From Akanthomyces muscarius (taxonomy: Eukaryota > Ascomycota > Sordariomycetes > Hypocreales > Cordycipitaceae): a stretch of 64,000 bases of DNA. The stretch lies in contig NC_079241.1 in assembly GCF_028009165.1 (NCBI RefSeq), forward strand, positions 1,922,001-1,986,000. The letters run 5' to 3'. Shown piece after piece: positions 55,163 to 64,000 of this stretch (positions are counted from its first letter, which is position 1; every line of letters begins with the position of its first letter). The notes beneath the pieces were generated by a model. That model worked only from the letters and a program-made list of their open reading frames with translations. It was not told the DNA's origin and made no database searches. Position numbers and translations under genes: made by a program.

Positions 55163-56618
55163 GGTAGCGGTTGGATGTGTGGTTTCCAAAGGGTTTGGAG
55201 AGGAGAGGAAAGGCGATTGTTTGAAGAAGGAATGAGGAAGAGTGGCGTCAATGGAAGAGAAGAAAAGCAACCCGAGGACGGAAGAAAATTCTGGGGACGC
55301 GGTGAGGGCTTTATTACCAAACGGATTGCTTTTCGTCTTTGGGGCAAAAAAAATCTACTTGGGGGACCAGAGCTGGACCAAGGCGGGGCAGCTGGAGGGG
55401 AGCCGATAAGATAGGGCTCCAGGGTTTTTGGGTACCAGCACCACTGTAACTGTACCAGCCGCGTGCCGGGTCCAGCAGGGTAACGTACTGGTGGGTGGGC
55501 GACGTCGGATGCAGTTAGCACGGGGATGCTGTGGTCTGGATGACTCTGCCGCGCGTATTTATTCTGTAAAAATTCACAGGCGGTCGATTTTTGTTCATTC
55601 TGATTTCGGGAAGAGATTAATACATGGCAATTTCAGCCGTGCATGGAGGAATAGGTTCACTCCATTGCTCTGCTACGTAGCAATCCTAGACATGAGCCGA
55701 CGAGACAGTCACCGATGTACGGCGCAAGTACCTGGCCCCAGCCCACCTCAAGTTGCCACCAGGGTGACGCCAACGTCCATTGTAGCAGTAACTACTGGTA
55801 GTTGGCTAACGTTAGCCCCTCGTCCCGACCGGCTCCTCGCCCGTCATGCCGCTGCCCGCCTGTCAACCTACCACCGATACCGGTCACCTGACCGGCAATT
55901 TCTCATGACGGCTTCTTGTCTCGTCAAAACCATGCGAATAGATGGAGATGACTGTCGTGACATTGCCACGTAGCATTGATATATATCGGCTCAGGAAACC
56001 GCAGCTCCGGGACAGCTCATCAATGTTTAGGCAGGCTACGCACACTAACGGCAACACCCACCGGGCATGAGTCAATGCATGAGTCGAACCGCGAGGCAAT
56101 ATCATGACATCGTGATCCAAACTCGTGTGTTGGCAAATACTAGCCAGACCAATTCTGCTTTACTACACCGTCTCAGCATCAATCACGCCCAAGCCTAACG
56201 TCAAAAGAAGTGAGTCTGGCTGTTGCAATCTCGAACCATTGCATACCCTGCAGAGCTACCAGCCGCAGTCTTCTGGTCTACCAGAAGCGCTCTTTGTCGC
56301 TGCATCGGTTGACCGACTCCTGGATCGGCGCCAATCTTCACCACCCAATTCTTCATCTTTGAGCCAAAAGACAAAATGCAAGTCAACCATCAACGAATCA
56401 GCATCTCCGATGAGGCTCAGCTCCCCTGGCCTGCAGCTAGGCACCCCCACTGAAGCTCCAGGGTGCTCCGCCAAGCTGCGCGCCATTTAGCGGCTGCGCA
56501 TTAAGCAGCCGTACGCAATCAATCAGCAACATCAACAACTGGCCCCTGTATCGAATGCGCCGCGCGCTCCATCGCCTTTCTGCCGCGTCAACGACGACGC
56601 GCCCCCTGCTGGGAGATC
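55163..56618. other. Divergent intergenic region, about 1.45 kb
   Basis: Between the starts of the SHMT gene (minus) and the ferric-reductase-like gene (plus); it must hold both promoters. Frames here are open by chance and lack motifs; TGAC and short inverted elements occur but I cannot assign regulators. Confidence 0.45.
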
Positions 56619-58468
56619 ATGGGGTGGCCGTATGAGTTTGTCAGCCTGACCTCGGAGGAGAAGCATGCCCGGCGCGAGGTGCTGGACCGGTACGGCTTCC
56701 TCGCCCACTGCTCCGCCCTGGCGCCGGTCCTCGCCCTTGGCCTCACCCAGCTCGCCCGGCTGGCGTACCGCTACGCCACGGGCACGCTGCGCGGCGTCGG
56801 CGGCCAGGGCGTCTACGCCGAGATCCCCAACTCGCCGGCCATCAAGGCGCGCGAGACGACGGCCCTCAGCCGGCTGCAGACGACGTGGGCCAAGCTCAGC
56901 TGGTGGATGGGTGACGATGTTCGCCTCGCCGGCACGAGCTGGGGCCGCAGAGAGGAATGGATCCTGGGGTTGTTTTGGACAGCATGGCTGTTGCTGCTCT
57001 GTACCTTGGAGACCGGGAAAGGTCAGGATGCTGGCCTATCCAATTACAAACTCAAGCAACATGCTAACGACTAGTAGATTACTTTCATGTCACAAAACGC
57101 TTTGGTATTGTTGCCGTGTCGCAGCTGCCCATCCAGTACATGTTGTCCCTCAAGGCCATGAACCCTTTTTCTTGGGCTTTGGCTTCGTCACATGAACAAG
57201 TTAACCGCTACCACCGCATCCTCGGCCGTATCATCTACGGCCTCACAATGGTACACTTGATACTATACAATGTGTATTTCATCATGGCGAGCAAGTGGGT
57301 GAACCGCTTCTTCGCACCCGCCATCTTCTGTGGCGTCTTAGCCTCGCTGCTATTCCACGCCATCGCCATCACGGCCATGAAAAAGATTCGCGATGCCGCC
57401 TACCGCGTGTTTTTCATTACCCACCTGATCGGCGCCTTCTTTGCACCCACGCTGCTCATCTTCCACGCCAAGTCTCTGCGATGGTACGTCATCGAGTGCT
57501 GCTTCATCTTCCTGTTCGACCTCGCCGTGCGCAAACGCTATTCCAACGTGGTGTTGGCCACGATCGACGCCATCCCCGGCACGACCCTCGTCAAGGTCAC
57601 GGCGCCGCTTCCGCCCGGACACCTGGATGCATTCCGCGGCGCGCCGGGCTCGCACATCTACCTCAGCCTGCCCACCGAAGGGCGCAAGGACTCGGTGCCC
57701 TCTTCGCAGTCCGCCTTGTTTGACTACTCGTACAACCCGTACTCTGTCGCATCCCTCCTCGAAGACGCCGACGCCATCGGCTTCGTCGTGCGCACGCGGC
57801 GCGGCGCCATGAGCCGCGTCCTCGTCGACTACGCCGCCGCAACCCCGGCCGCGGCATCCCCCGACGAGGCCAAGGTGCGTCTCTGCATCGAGGGGCCCTA
57901 CGGCGCCATGGCGCGCAAGTATCGCGCGCTGCTCACCAGCGGCGCCAGCCGCGTGCTCTTCGTCGCCGGCGGCGTCGGCGCAACATTCATCCTGCCCATC
58001 TTCCAGGCCGCGCAGGCCGAGATGCCGCTCGCCCGCCTGCAGATGGTCTGGGCGATTCGCACCGCCGGCGACGCGACCTGGGCCGTGCCCGCCAGCGCCG
58101 CGGGCGGCGGCAAGACCGTGCTAAGCGACGAGCGCATCCAGCTCTTCCTGACCGGCGGCGACGCAGCCGCGGGCGACGCAGAGGGAGGCAACGGCGAAGG
58201 TGGCTCGGCAGTGGAAATGCAGCCGCTGCCGGCAGCGCGCAGGAGCACGCTTGGCGGTCGCGCGCGCATGCGCAAGGCGGAGCAGAACCGCCGCCGGCCC
58301 GACTTTGGCAAGATTGTCGACGAGGCGTTTAGGCTCAGCGCGCAGGGCACCGTCGCCGTCGTGGTCTGCGGACCGAAGGAGATGGCGGACGAGGTGAGGC
58401 GCTGCGTGCGACCGTGGGTGATGAAGGGCCGCAAGGTGTGGTACCACAACGAGAGTTTCGGGTGGTGA
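56619..58468 (+). CDS. Ferric-reductase-like transmembrane oxidoreductase (FRE/NOX superfamily)
   Basis: Moves electrons from cytosolic NAD(P)H through FAD and two haems across the membrane, usually to ferric or cupric ions. Two exons, 56619-57021 and 57078-58468, in phase (GTCAGG donor, TAG acceptor), 597 residues. Transmembrane core with paired haem-ligand His: HRILGRIIYGLTMVH and, two helices later, THLIGAFFAPTLLIFH. FAD region GAPGSHIYLSLP has the His of the HPF-type motif in altered context. NAD(P) region shows GPYG, VLFVAGGVGATFILPI and, near the end, VVVCGPKEMADEVR. A Gly/Glu/Arg-rich insertion (residues about 510-560) separates the last two, longer than in yeast Fre proteins. No signal peptide; N-terminus cytosolic. 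Whether it reduces iron specifically is not shown. Confidence 0.85.
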
Positions 58469-59172
58469 AGCCCAAGGGACCGGCAATACCGCTGCACAGT
58501 GAGAAACAACTGTATATACAACGTTGGCGAGACTGTGGGATTAAGCTGTTGGAATTGCCATCGCCGGACGCCCCCAATCTTGCAAGTACATAAATGTAGG
58601 GACAGTAGAACCATTGATACTACTTGAGCGCGAGCAAGCTTCAGAGCTCCGACATATAATGCCGTCTCTGGTCAAGTACCCAGCCCCCCACCTCTACATC
58701 TAGTACCTCGCCATCGCCTCGCCGCGTCGTCTGTAACATATTTCTTGTCTTTCTTTTGCACCATGCTTTCGAATTCGAGGCTTCCGGGTGTACTTTCCAA
58801 GCATCTTCGAGGTGTTGATGCGAAATCGTCATTAATCACGACTATCAGGAACTCTCAATTACGTTGTGGTATTTGACATCAAGACTGGGTGAAAGTTATC
58901 TACTCCTTTTTTTCCTGACCCCAGTAATAAGAGATCCTAGATCCTAGTCCCAAAGAACCTCCGTACTTCCTTCCTTCCATGCTGTGTCCAGGCCAGCGCC
59001 GGTATAATCTGCAAACACACACACAAACACACACTGGAGTTGCTCTATCGAGGAAAAGAAGATGGCAACAAAAAGAAACAAAGCAAACGCCGGACATCAT
59101 AGTCTCATGCAAATAAAAGACCGCCATGCTACGAAAAATAGATTGAATGCTCGCTCTTTGCGGACTGGGTTT
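58469..59172. other. Intergenic region between convergent genes
   Basis: 3' flanks of the reductase and NAB3. A short CA repeat lies at about 59013-59035. Nothing else seen. Confidence 0.45.
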
Positions 59173-61726
59173 TTACCGTCGGTATCGAGAGAGCTGGGCC
59201 ATGATGTTCTGCACCGCGGCCGAGTCACCGTTGGTTGCGCCGCCCGGCGGCGGAGGACCCGGAGGGGGACCCTGGCCAGCGCCGTATGGGCCGCCGTAGT
59301 GGGGAGCGGCTGGTACTGCAGGATGAGCCTGCGCTGTGGGGTTGCCGCCCAGAGCACCGAGCAGGGCGTGGATATCGACGTGTGCGTTGCCCGCTGGAGG
59401 TGCTGCAGCGGCCGGCATAGCGTTGGGCACGGGCGCGGCCATGGAAGAGAGGAGTCGTTGGAGGGTGGCGTTGTCGACTTGGCCCACGAGCTTGGCAATG
59501 TCGGCCATGTTGGGGACAGGAGTGGCGGCAACGGGCTGGCCGTACGCAGCGTGAGGAGGAGCATGGTTAGGAGGAGGGTTGCCGTAAGGCCCACCCCGTG
59601 GAGGATGCTGTTGCGGAGGAGGCTGGTACGGCTGCTGGTAACCGCCGTATGGTTGCTGGGTGTATGTAACAGCGGCAGAACCGGCCGCCTTGGCGCGGAG
59701 GATAACCTCGCCGGCCGTGGCGGGGTCTAGATCCACGTACAGGTCGAAACGCACATTGTTGGAGCCGCCGGAGCGATCAAATACCTGCACGGGGATCTTA
59801 CCGAGACTCTGGGCGCGCATGTCGAGCTCCACGACGGCATGGACGCCCTCGACTGCCTGGCGCTGAATGACCTGGTCTTTGGGGAACCGAGGATGCAAGA
59901 ACATGACCTCGGGCCGTAGACCCTTTTCCTTGAAGGCGTGCTCGACCCAGCCGACGAAATCGCGGTTCACTTCTTGCTGGAGGATGATCTGAATGTCGGG
60001 AACATCGGCACCGTATCTTCTAGGCAGGTCGATTTCCTTTTCCTGATGTCGCGAGCGTCCGCCATACGGACTGTTGCTGCGCCGCCGGTACCCTCCCTTA
60101 TCGTGTCTTGGGTAGCCAGGAGACCTGGAGCGATCGCGTCCACGGCCGCCAGCGTCGTAGAACTTGTCACGGCCGCCGTACGAGTCGTCGCGTCCATGGT
60201 AGCCTTGGCGACGGGGCGAGTGACGGCGACCACCGCGACGGTCGTCTCTGTCGTGATGCTTGTCGCCTTTTCGTGGGCCCTCTCGGCCACGGCCGCCTCT
60301 GTCTGGGCTCTTGTTTCGATCTTTTTTAGATTTGTCTTGAAGCTTTGACACTTCGAGATCTACTTTGTGGTCAGCGACTGTGGGGAGAGAGCAATGGCAT
60401 AGCACTTACGAATACGTCGACCCTTGATTTCGACGCCTTCAAGGTTCTGTACCGCCCGATTGCCCTCCTCGACGGTGTGGTATTGGACAAACCCATACGC
60501 TGATTTTAGAGAAATTTGAGCTAGTCGGCCGTATCTGTGAAATAATTCAAACACATCTCTCTTTGAGACTTTGTCACTCGATAAGTTTCCTGCCACACAT
60601 TAGTCGCCGCGCTACGTGTTTGTTTGCTTGACGGTCAAGGCGTACCAATAAAAAGGCGTGAGCCTTCAGGGAAGCGGTCCCACTTGGCTTCAGACATGTA
60701 TTGTCTCTCGTCGGCCATGAACTGGTCCCAGAGATGCTGATACTCGTCATGGCCTTGGGCTGCTGGGGTGGAAGCGGTATGGACGGAACTTGGCGCCGAG
60801 TTACCATTGCCAGCTTGTGGTGGCGGGGGAAGGCTACCAGCGGCTTCAATAGATGTCCCAGGGGCACTGGACGAAGCTTGAGGCGCCTGTAAGGAACCCT
60901 GCACGGAGATTTGACTATACAAATGGGCTGCTGGATGTAGGATAGGCGGCCGGGGCGGGAGCGATGATGTGGAGGCCAGAGTAGTTGGGCTAGCATCGCC
61001 GTTGGCTGTGGTTGACTTGCTGTCGGGATGGGTGGCGGCTGGGTTGGCAGTAACATGCGGGTTATCGGGATGGGAGTTCAGGTCGGAGCTAGGCTCGTCT
61101 TGCGCGAATGGCTGCGCTTCATGGTGGATGTCTGCTGGAGGAGCTTCAGCAGCTTTGGTTGCTTCAAGAGCTTGGACATTGGCATCATGGCCTGCATGTG
61201 TCTGGGCGGCAGGTTGGGAGGCTGGAGCATCGGGCGTACTTTGCGAATTGTGGCTGCCAGAGGCGGAAACAGAGGAGCTTGCTGCGTCATTCTGTGTTTG
61301 CATGGGTTGGGCTTGGTTCACAGCCGAGTTTGGCGCGGCTGATACGTCTACGGAGGCATTCTGGTCCTCCTCTTCTTGATCTGAACCGACGGGTGAGTCA
61401 AACATTTTGGCATAGTCGTCGTTGGGGTCTTGAACGCCCGGGTCAGCTAACGCTGGCAACTGAGGCTCAGAGTCCTCGGCGTAGGCTTCGTCAAAGCTAT
61501 CGTCGTCTACAAAGTCGTCCTGGGCGGCTTCGTTGGTGGGGTTGGCAACGGCGTCGACGACCGTGGCCGGCGCTTCTGCGACTGCGGCAACCATGGCCTC
61601 GATGGTATCGACAGTATCCTGCAGTGCTGGAACGACAAGGGGAGCGGCAGTATGTACAGGACAAGGGGAGACGGGCGACAGACCGGCCGCCGTTGCGTGG
61701 ATTTCAGGTTCCTGTTGGTCTGTCAT
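59173..61726 (-). CDS. NAB3: NAB3, RNA-binding subunit of the Nrd1-Nab3-Sen1 complex
   Basis: Nab3 binds UCUU-type RNA and directs early termination and exosome processing of noncoding transcripts by RNA polymerase II. Three exons: 61726-60646, 60589-60410 and 60359-59173, in phase, 815 residues. The first about 320 residues are acidic/Ser/Pro/Ala-rich. Then the family-specific block EYQHLWDQFMADERQYMSEA leads into an RRM (residues about 355-425): RNP2 RLFIGNL and RNP1 AYGFVQYH, restored through two introns, followed by GRRIHLEVSK. Next is an Arg/Gly/Ser/Asp-rich region (RGG/RS type), then an RNA-polymerase-associated alpha-helical/Pro-Gln-rich C-terminus (MADIAKLVGQVDNATLQRLL). Same order as yeast Nab3. 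The acceptor TAG before 60359 was chosen to give HLEVSK. Confidence 0.92.
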
Positions 61727-63475
61727 GTGTGGCTCCGTGCGTGGCCAGGTGCAAAACACAGTGGTGGAGCTATGTGTGAGGGCGTGGGCTGAGGCGATGA
61801 CGAGACTGCTCCATGCAGCGGATCGCCGAGAGGGGCCGCGGGAGGAAGATGGCGGTCAGGGCTCAGATGTGGGAGGAAGAAGAAGACGAAGAAGATGTGA
61901 GGGTTGCGTGAAAGCTCAACCGATCAAACCCGTGTTGGGGCTGACGGCGACGCGCAGTTGCGGACTGTTGAGCGGATATTGGTCAAACGAAACGCACTGG
62001 GTTCTCGGACGTACTGGCAGCACCGATGCGTATGAGAGGGGCTGCTCGGGAGGAGCTTATCCTCGGGAATGGTCAAGGGAGAAGCAAATCGCGGAAGAGC
62101 ACAACTCTGCTGTGGAAAATGATGGATGGGTGAGAGAAGAGACGGGATGAATAAGTTGGTCAAGATTAAAGATGGTGGCTGAGAGCCTGATGTTGTGTAA
62201 TGCAATGGCAATGGAAAAAATTCAGGCCCGAAAGCCACCCCGCGCTAGGCGATTTTGGGCCACCCAGCCGGCCGCTAGGGGCGGTCCAGAGGGGCAGCAG
62301 GCGCTGGAGCAGGCAGGCAGACAACAGGCGGCCAGGTGGCAGTCGGCAGGTGACGGTGCTGGTGGCGGTACGTAGGTACCTAGGTAGGTACTTGCTGGCT
62401 ACAAGAGAGATGCAGCCAGGCCGTCACATCGAGGTCATGTCGAGGCGGTACATCGTAGCGAATTCATAATACTAAACTGGCAACTATGGATGCTGAAAGC
62501 TGCTCTCGAGCGATCATCGCGGTCCGTGGTGCAAAGCCCGCACGTACCAGAACCTTGCTGCAAGCCACCTGATGATACAGCAGCCTTGACAGCCAATGAT
62601 CCAGCAACAACAGGCCACACTCACTGGACCAGCCTGCCTGCCGTCAGTGGGGCGCCGCTGTATCCAACCATCACAGCCAGGCCACCATATAAAGACCAAC
62701 TGCTGCGGCTACCCTAGACAGCTTCAGTAGTTTCCCCTCGACTACAGAGCCTTCCCCATCTTACATTGGCGTTGTATAATCTATGGAAGCTATCTAAAAG
62801 ATGGAGCTAAAGGTAGAAGCATCTTAACAGAGTACTGGTAGTACGTCGAAAGCCCCTCTACAGAGAGAGTAGGCTCGATAAACAATGTCCATCAGCTACC
62901 TCTAGTCACCGGCAAATACCTAGTAACGTACAATCTACCTTGGCCCATACGCTGTACTAAATCCTCAACAGCGAGCTGTTGTTTCATTCGCAAGTACACA
63001 CAAACTGGATGCGCAAAACACGAAACAGCCTCAAACTTGTTTATGCACCACGCCAAGGCCATACAGAGTTCTTTAACCTTGTGGGGCACACCGTCTGAGG
63101 AGCGTCTTTCCAATCTCTACACTACACATGTACCTGGTGTTCACACATTCTGCCAAAGAAAGGTCACGCGTTCTCGATCCAGCGACAAGTTCGCCCTCCC
63201 AATGGTGATCGATGCTCTATCTTGCTCAGGCTGAAATTGTAGTCGCTTGCTCCAGAAAGAAGCAAGCCACCAGTTTTTGCACAGCATGACGGCCATTGAG
63301 TTGCAAGAGATGAGTCGCTCTTCCTTCAACGGAGCTGATAAGAAATTGTAGGGCCGGCGCATAAGAGCGGCGGACGTTAGCTCAATCTCAGAGTCGACGC
63401 AGCACAATATCTACTCTGTTGGAAACAACTAAATACTACCCAGTCAGTCCAGCTCCACCTCACAACCTCACCACT
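61727..63475. other. Gene-poor right part
   Basis: Upstream of NAB3 then mostly noncoding. Short GGTA/CTAGGTA repeats occur near 62371-62392 (GTACGTAGGTACCTAGGTAG). One minus-strand frame near 63141-63407 (RANLSLDRERVTFLWQN) looks protein-like but has no start or motif. No gene supported. Confidence 0.45.
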
Positions 63476-63565
63476 ATGCTTGAAGCTCGACCGAGCAAGG
63501 ATGGAATGCTTCAAGCTCGGCTAAGCTATGGTGCATTGCTTAAAGCGCGACTATGCAAGGATGGA
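63476..63565 (+). repeat. Three-copy 30-bp tandem repeat, coding-like
   Basis: Copies at 63476-63505, 63506-63535 and 63536-63565 share a GCTTnAAGCnCG core and an ATGGa/ATGGT end. Read from ATG 63476 they give ten-residue units (MLEARPSKDG, MLQARLSYGA, LLKARLCKDG), and the frame continues to a stop at 63626-63628. The preserved period of ten codons hints at coding, but the total frame is only about 50 codons. Confidence 0.6.
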
Positions 63566-64000
63566 TTCATGCCATACAACGAGCAGAAAAACTCCAAGCC
63601 ATCACCACTTTACATGAAGTTTGGATAAGCAGCGACGGATTAGATCTAGATGACGCGCGAATCACCCACGCTCATTGTAAGGCAGGTTGTGAAATGTTGG
63701 CACTTGCTCGGACCAGATTGGCCAACTAATGACTCGCTCTCTAAGAGAAGATACATCGGAGCGCTGCTTGGCCCGGCTCAAAAGGCCTTGCAAGAGTTAT
63801 TGGCATAATTTCGAGGTGTAAAGCCATATCAGCGCAACATTAGCATTTACACTATGGTACTACGTTCAGCTCAGGCGAAAGCCTTGTGACGCAGATCCAA
63901 TGTAGAGATAAAGTCGCTCGGTAAATGTAATGTCTGTTCTGACCCCTGCCTCTGTTTCTTTTCGGCAATGCAGATGATGCGACTCAGATACAGTTGATGG
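63566..64000. other. Right edge, no supported gene
   Basis: After the tandem repeat the frame ends at about 63628. The remaining sequence to the edge has no recognisable gene, RNA or element. Confidence 0.4.

Noticed and set aside
55428..55973. Plus-strand frame of 181 codons between SHMT and the reductase
   Set aside because: No motif, poor start and a composition like noncoding divergent promoter sequence.
62892..63407. Two minus-strand protein-like frames near the right edge as a transposon remnant
   Set aside because: No recognised transposase motif, no terminal repeats and no usable start codon.

Overview
The window looks like nuclear chromosomal DNA from a filamentous ascomycete, most likely a Sordariomycete and plausibly Hypocreales. 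The reasons are intron-bearing genes with short introns (about 48-100 nt), GTAAGT/GTATGT-type donors, CTAAC/CTGAC-like branch sites and CAG/TAG acceptors. The protein set (NAB3, SPT7, COG3, RINT1/TIP20, PAC10, FIG1, FMP25, YMC-type carrier, Zn2Cys6 factor) is also typical of these fungi. I recognise no transposon, rRNA, tRNA or CRISPR array. Exons were joined by eye from reading frame, splice signals and known family motifs, so starts and a few junctions may shift.

Layout: (1) 1-935, a gene cut by the left edge, coding for a B-box-like zinc finger followed by a P-loop. (2) 3.1-7.1 kb, a Golgi/ER class I alpha-mannosidase (GH47) convergent with FIG1. (3) 9.3-20.2 kb, a small unknown protein, the RINT1/TIP20 tether, a YMC1-like mitochondrial carrier, a two-domain GFA (glutathione-dependent formaldehyde-activating fold) protein and COG3. 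(4) 21.2-26.7 kb, FMP25, a fungal kinase-like protein and a classical protein tyrosine phosphatase. (5) 27.1-30.0 kb, a large secreted Ser/Thr-rich surface protein with a cysteine-containing CBM19-like module. (6) 31.4-38.5 kb, a mitochondrial PPR-like helical-repeat protein, prefoldin subunit 3, a VanZ-like membrane protein and a DUF1993 protein, all on the minus strand. (7) 39.2-48.4 kb, the most accessory-looking part: a Zn2Cys6 regulator, an unidentified coding remnant, a 10-cysteine secreted protein, an amidase and an UNC93-like transporter. (8) 49.2-61.7 kb, housekeeping again: SPT7 (SAGA), cytosolic serine hydroxymethyltransferase, a ferric-reductase-type oxidoreductase and NAB3. (9) 61.7-64.0 kb, gene-poor sequence with a 30-bp tandem repeat.

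Several genes share cell biology. RINT1/TIP20 and COG3 are both Golgi-directed tethers, and the GH47 mannosidase works in the same compartments. FMP25, the carrier and the PPR-like protein are mitochondrial. SPT7, NAB3 and the Zn2Cys6 factor act in transcription or RNA control. There is no operon logic, and neighbouring genes are probably mostly independent.

The points most worth a second look are the secreted cysteine-rich protein, the SPT7 bromodomain intron whose retention keeps the frame open, two apparent single-base frameshifts at homopolymers (VanZ-like gene and Zn2Cys6 gene), the unidentified coding remnant beside the secreted protein, and the interrupted B-box/P-loop gene at the left edge. 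I did not find convincing evidence of a wholly new multi-gene system.
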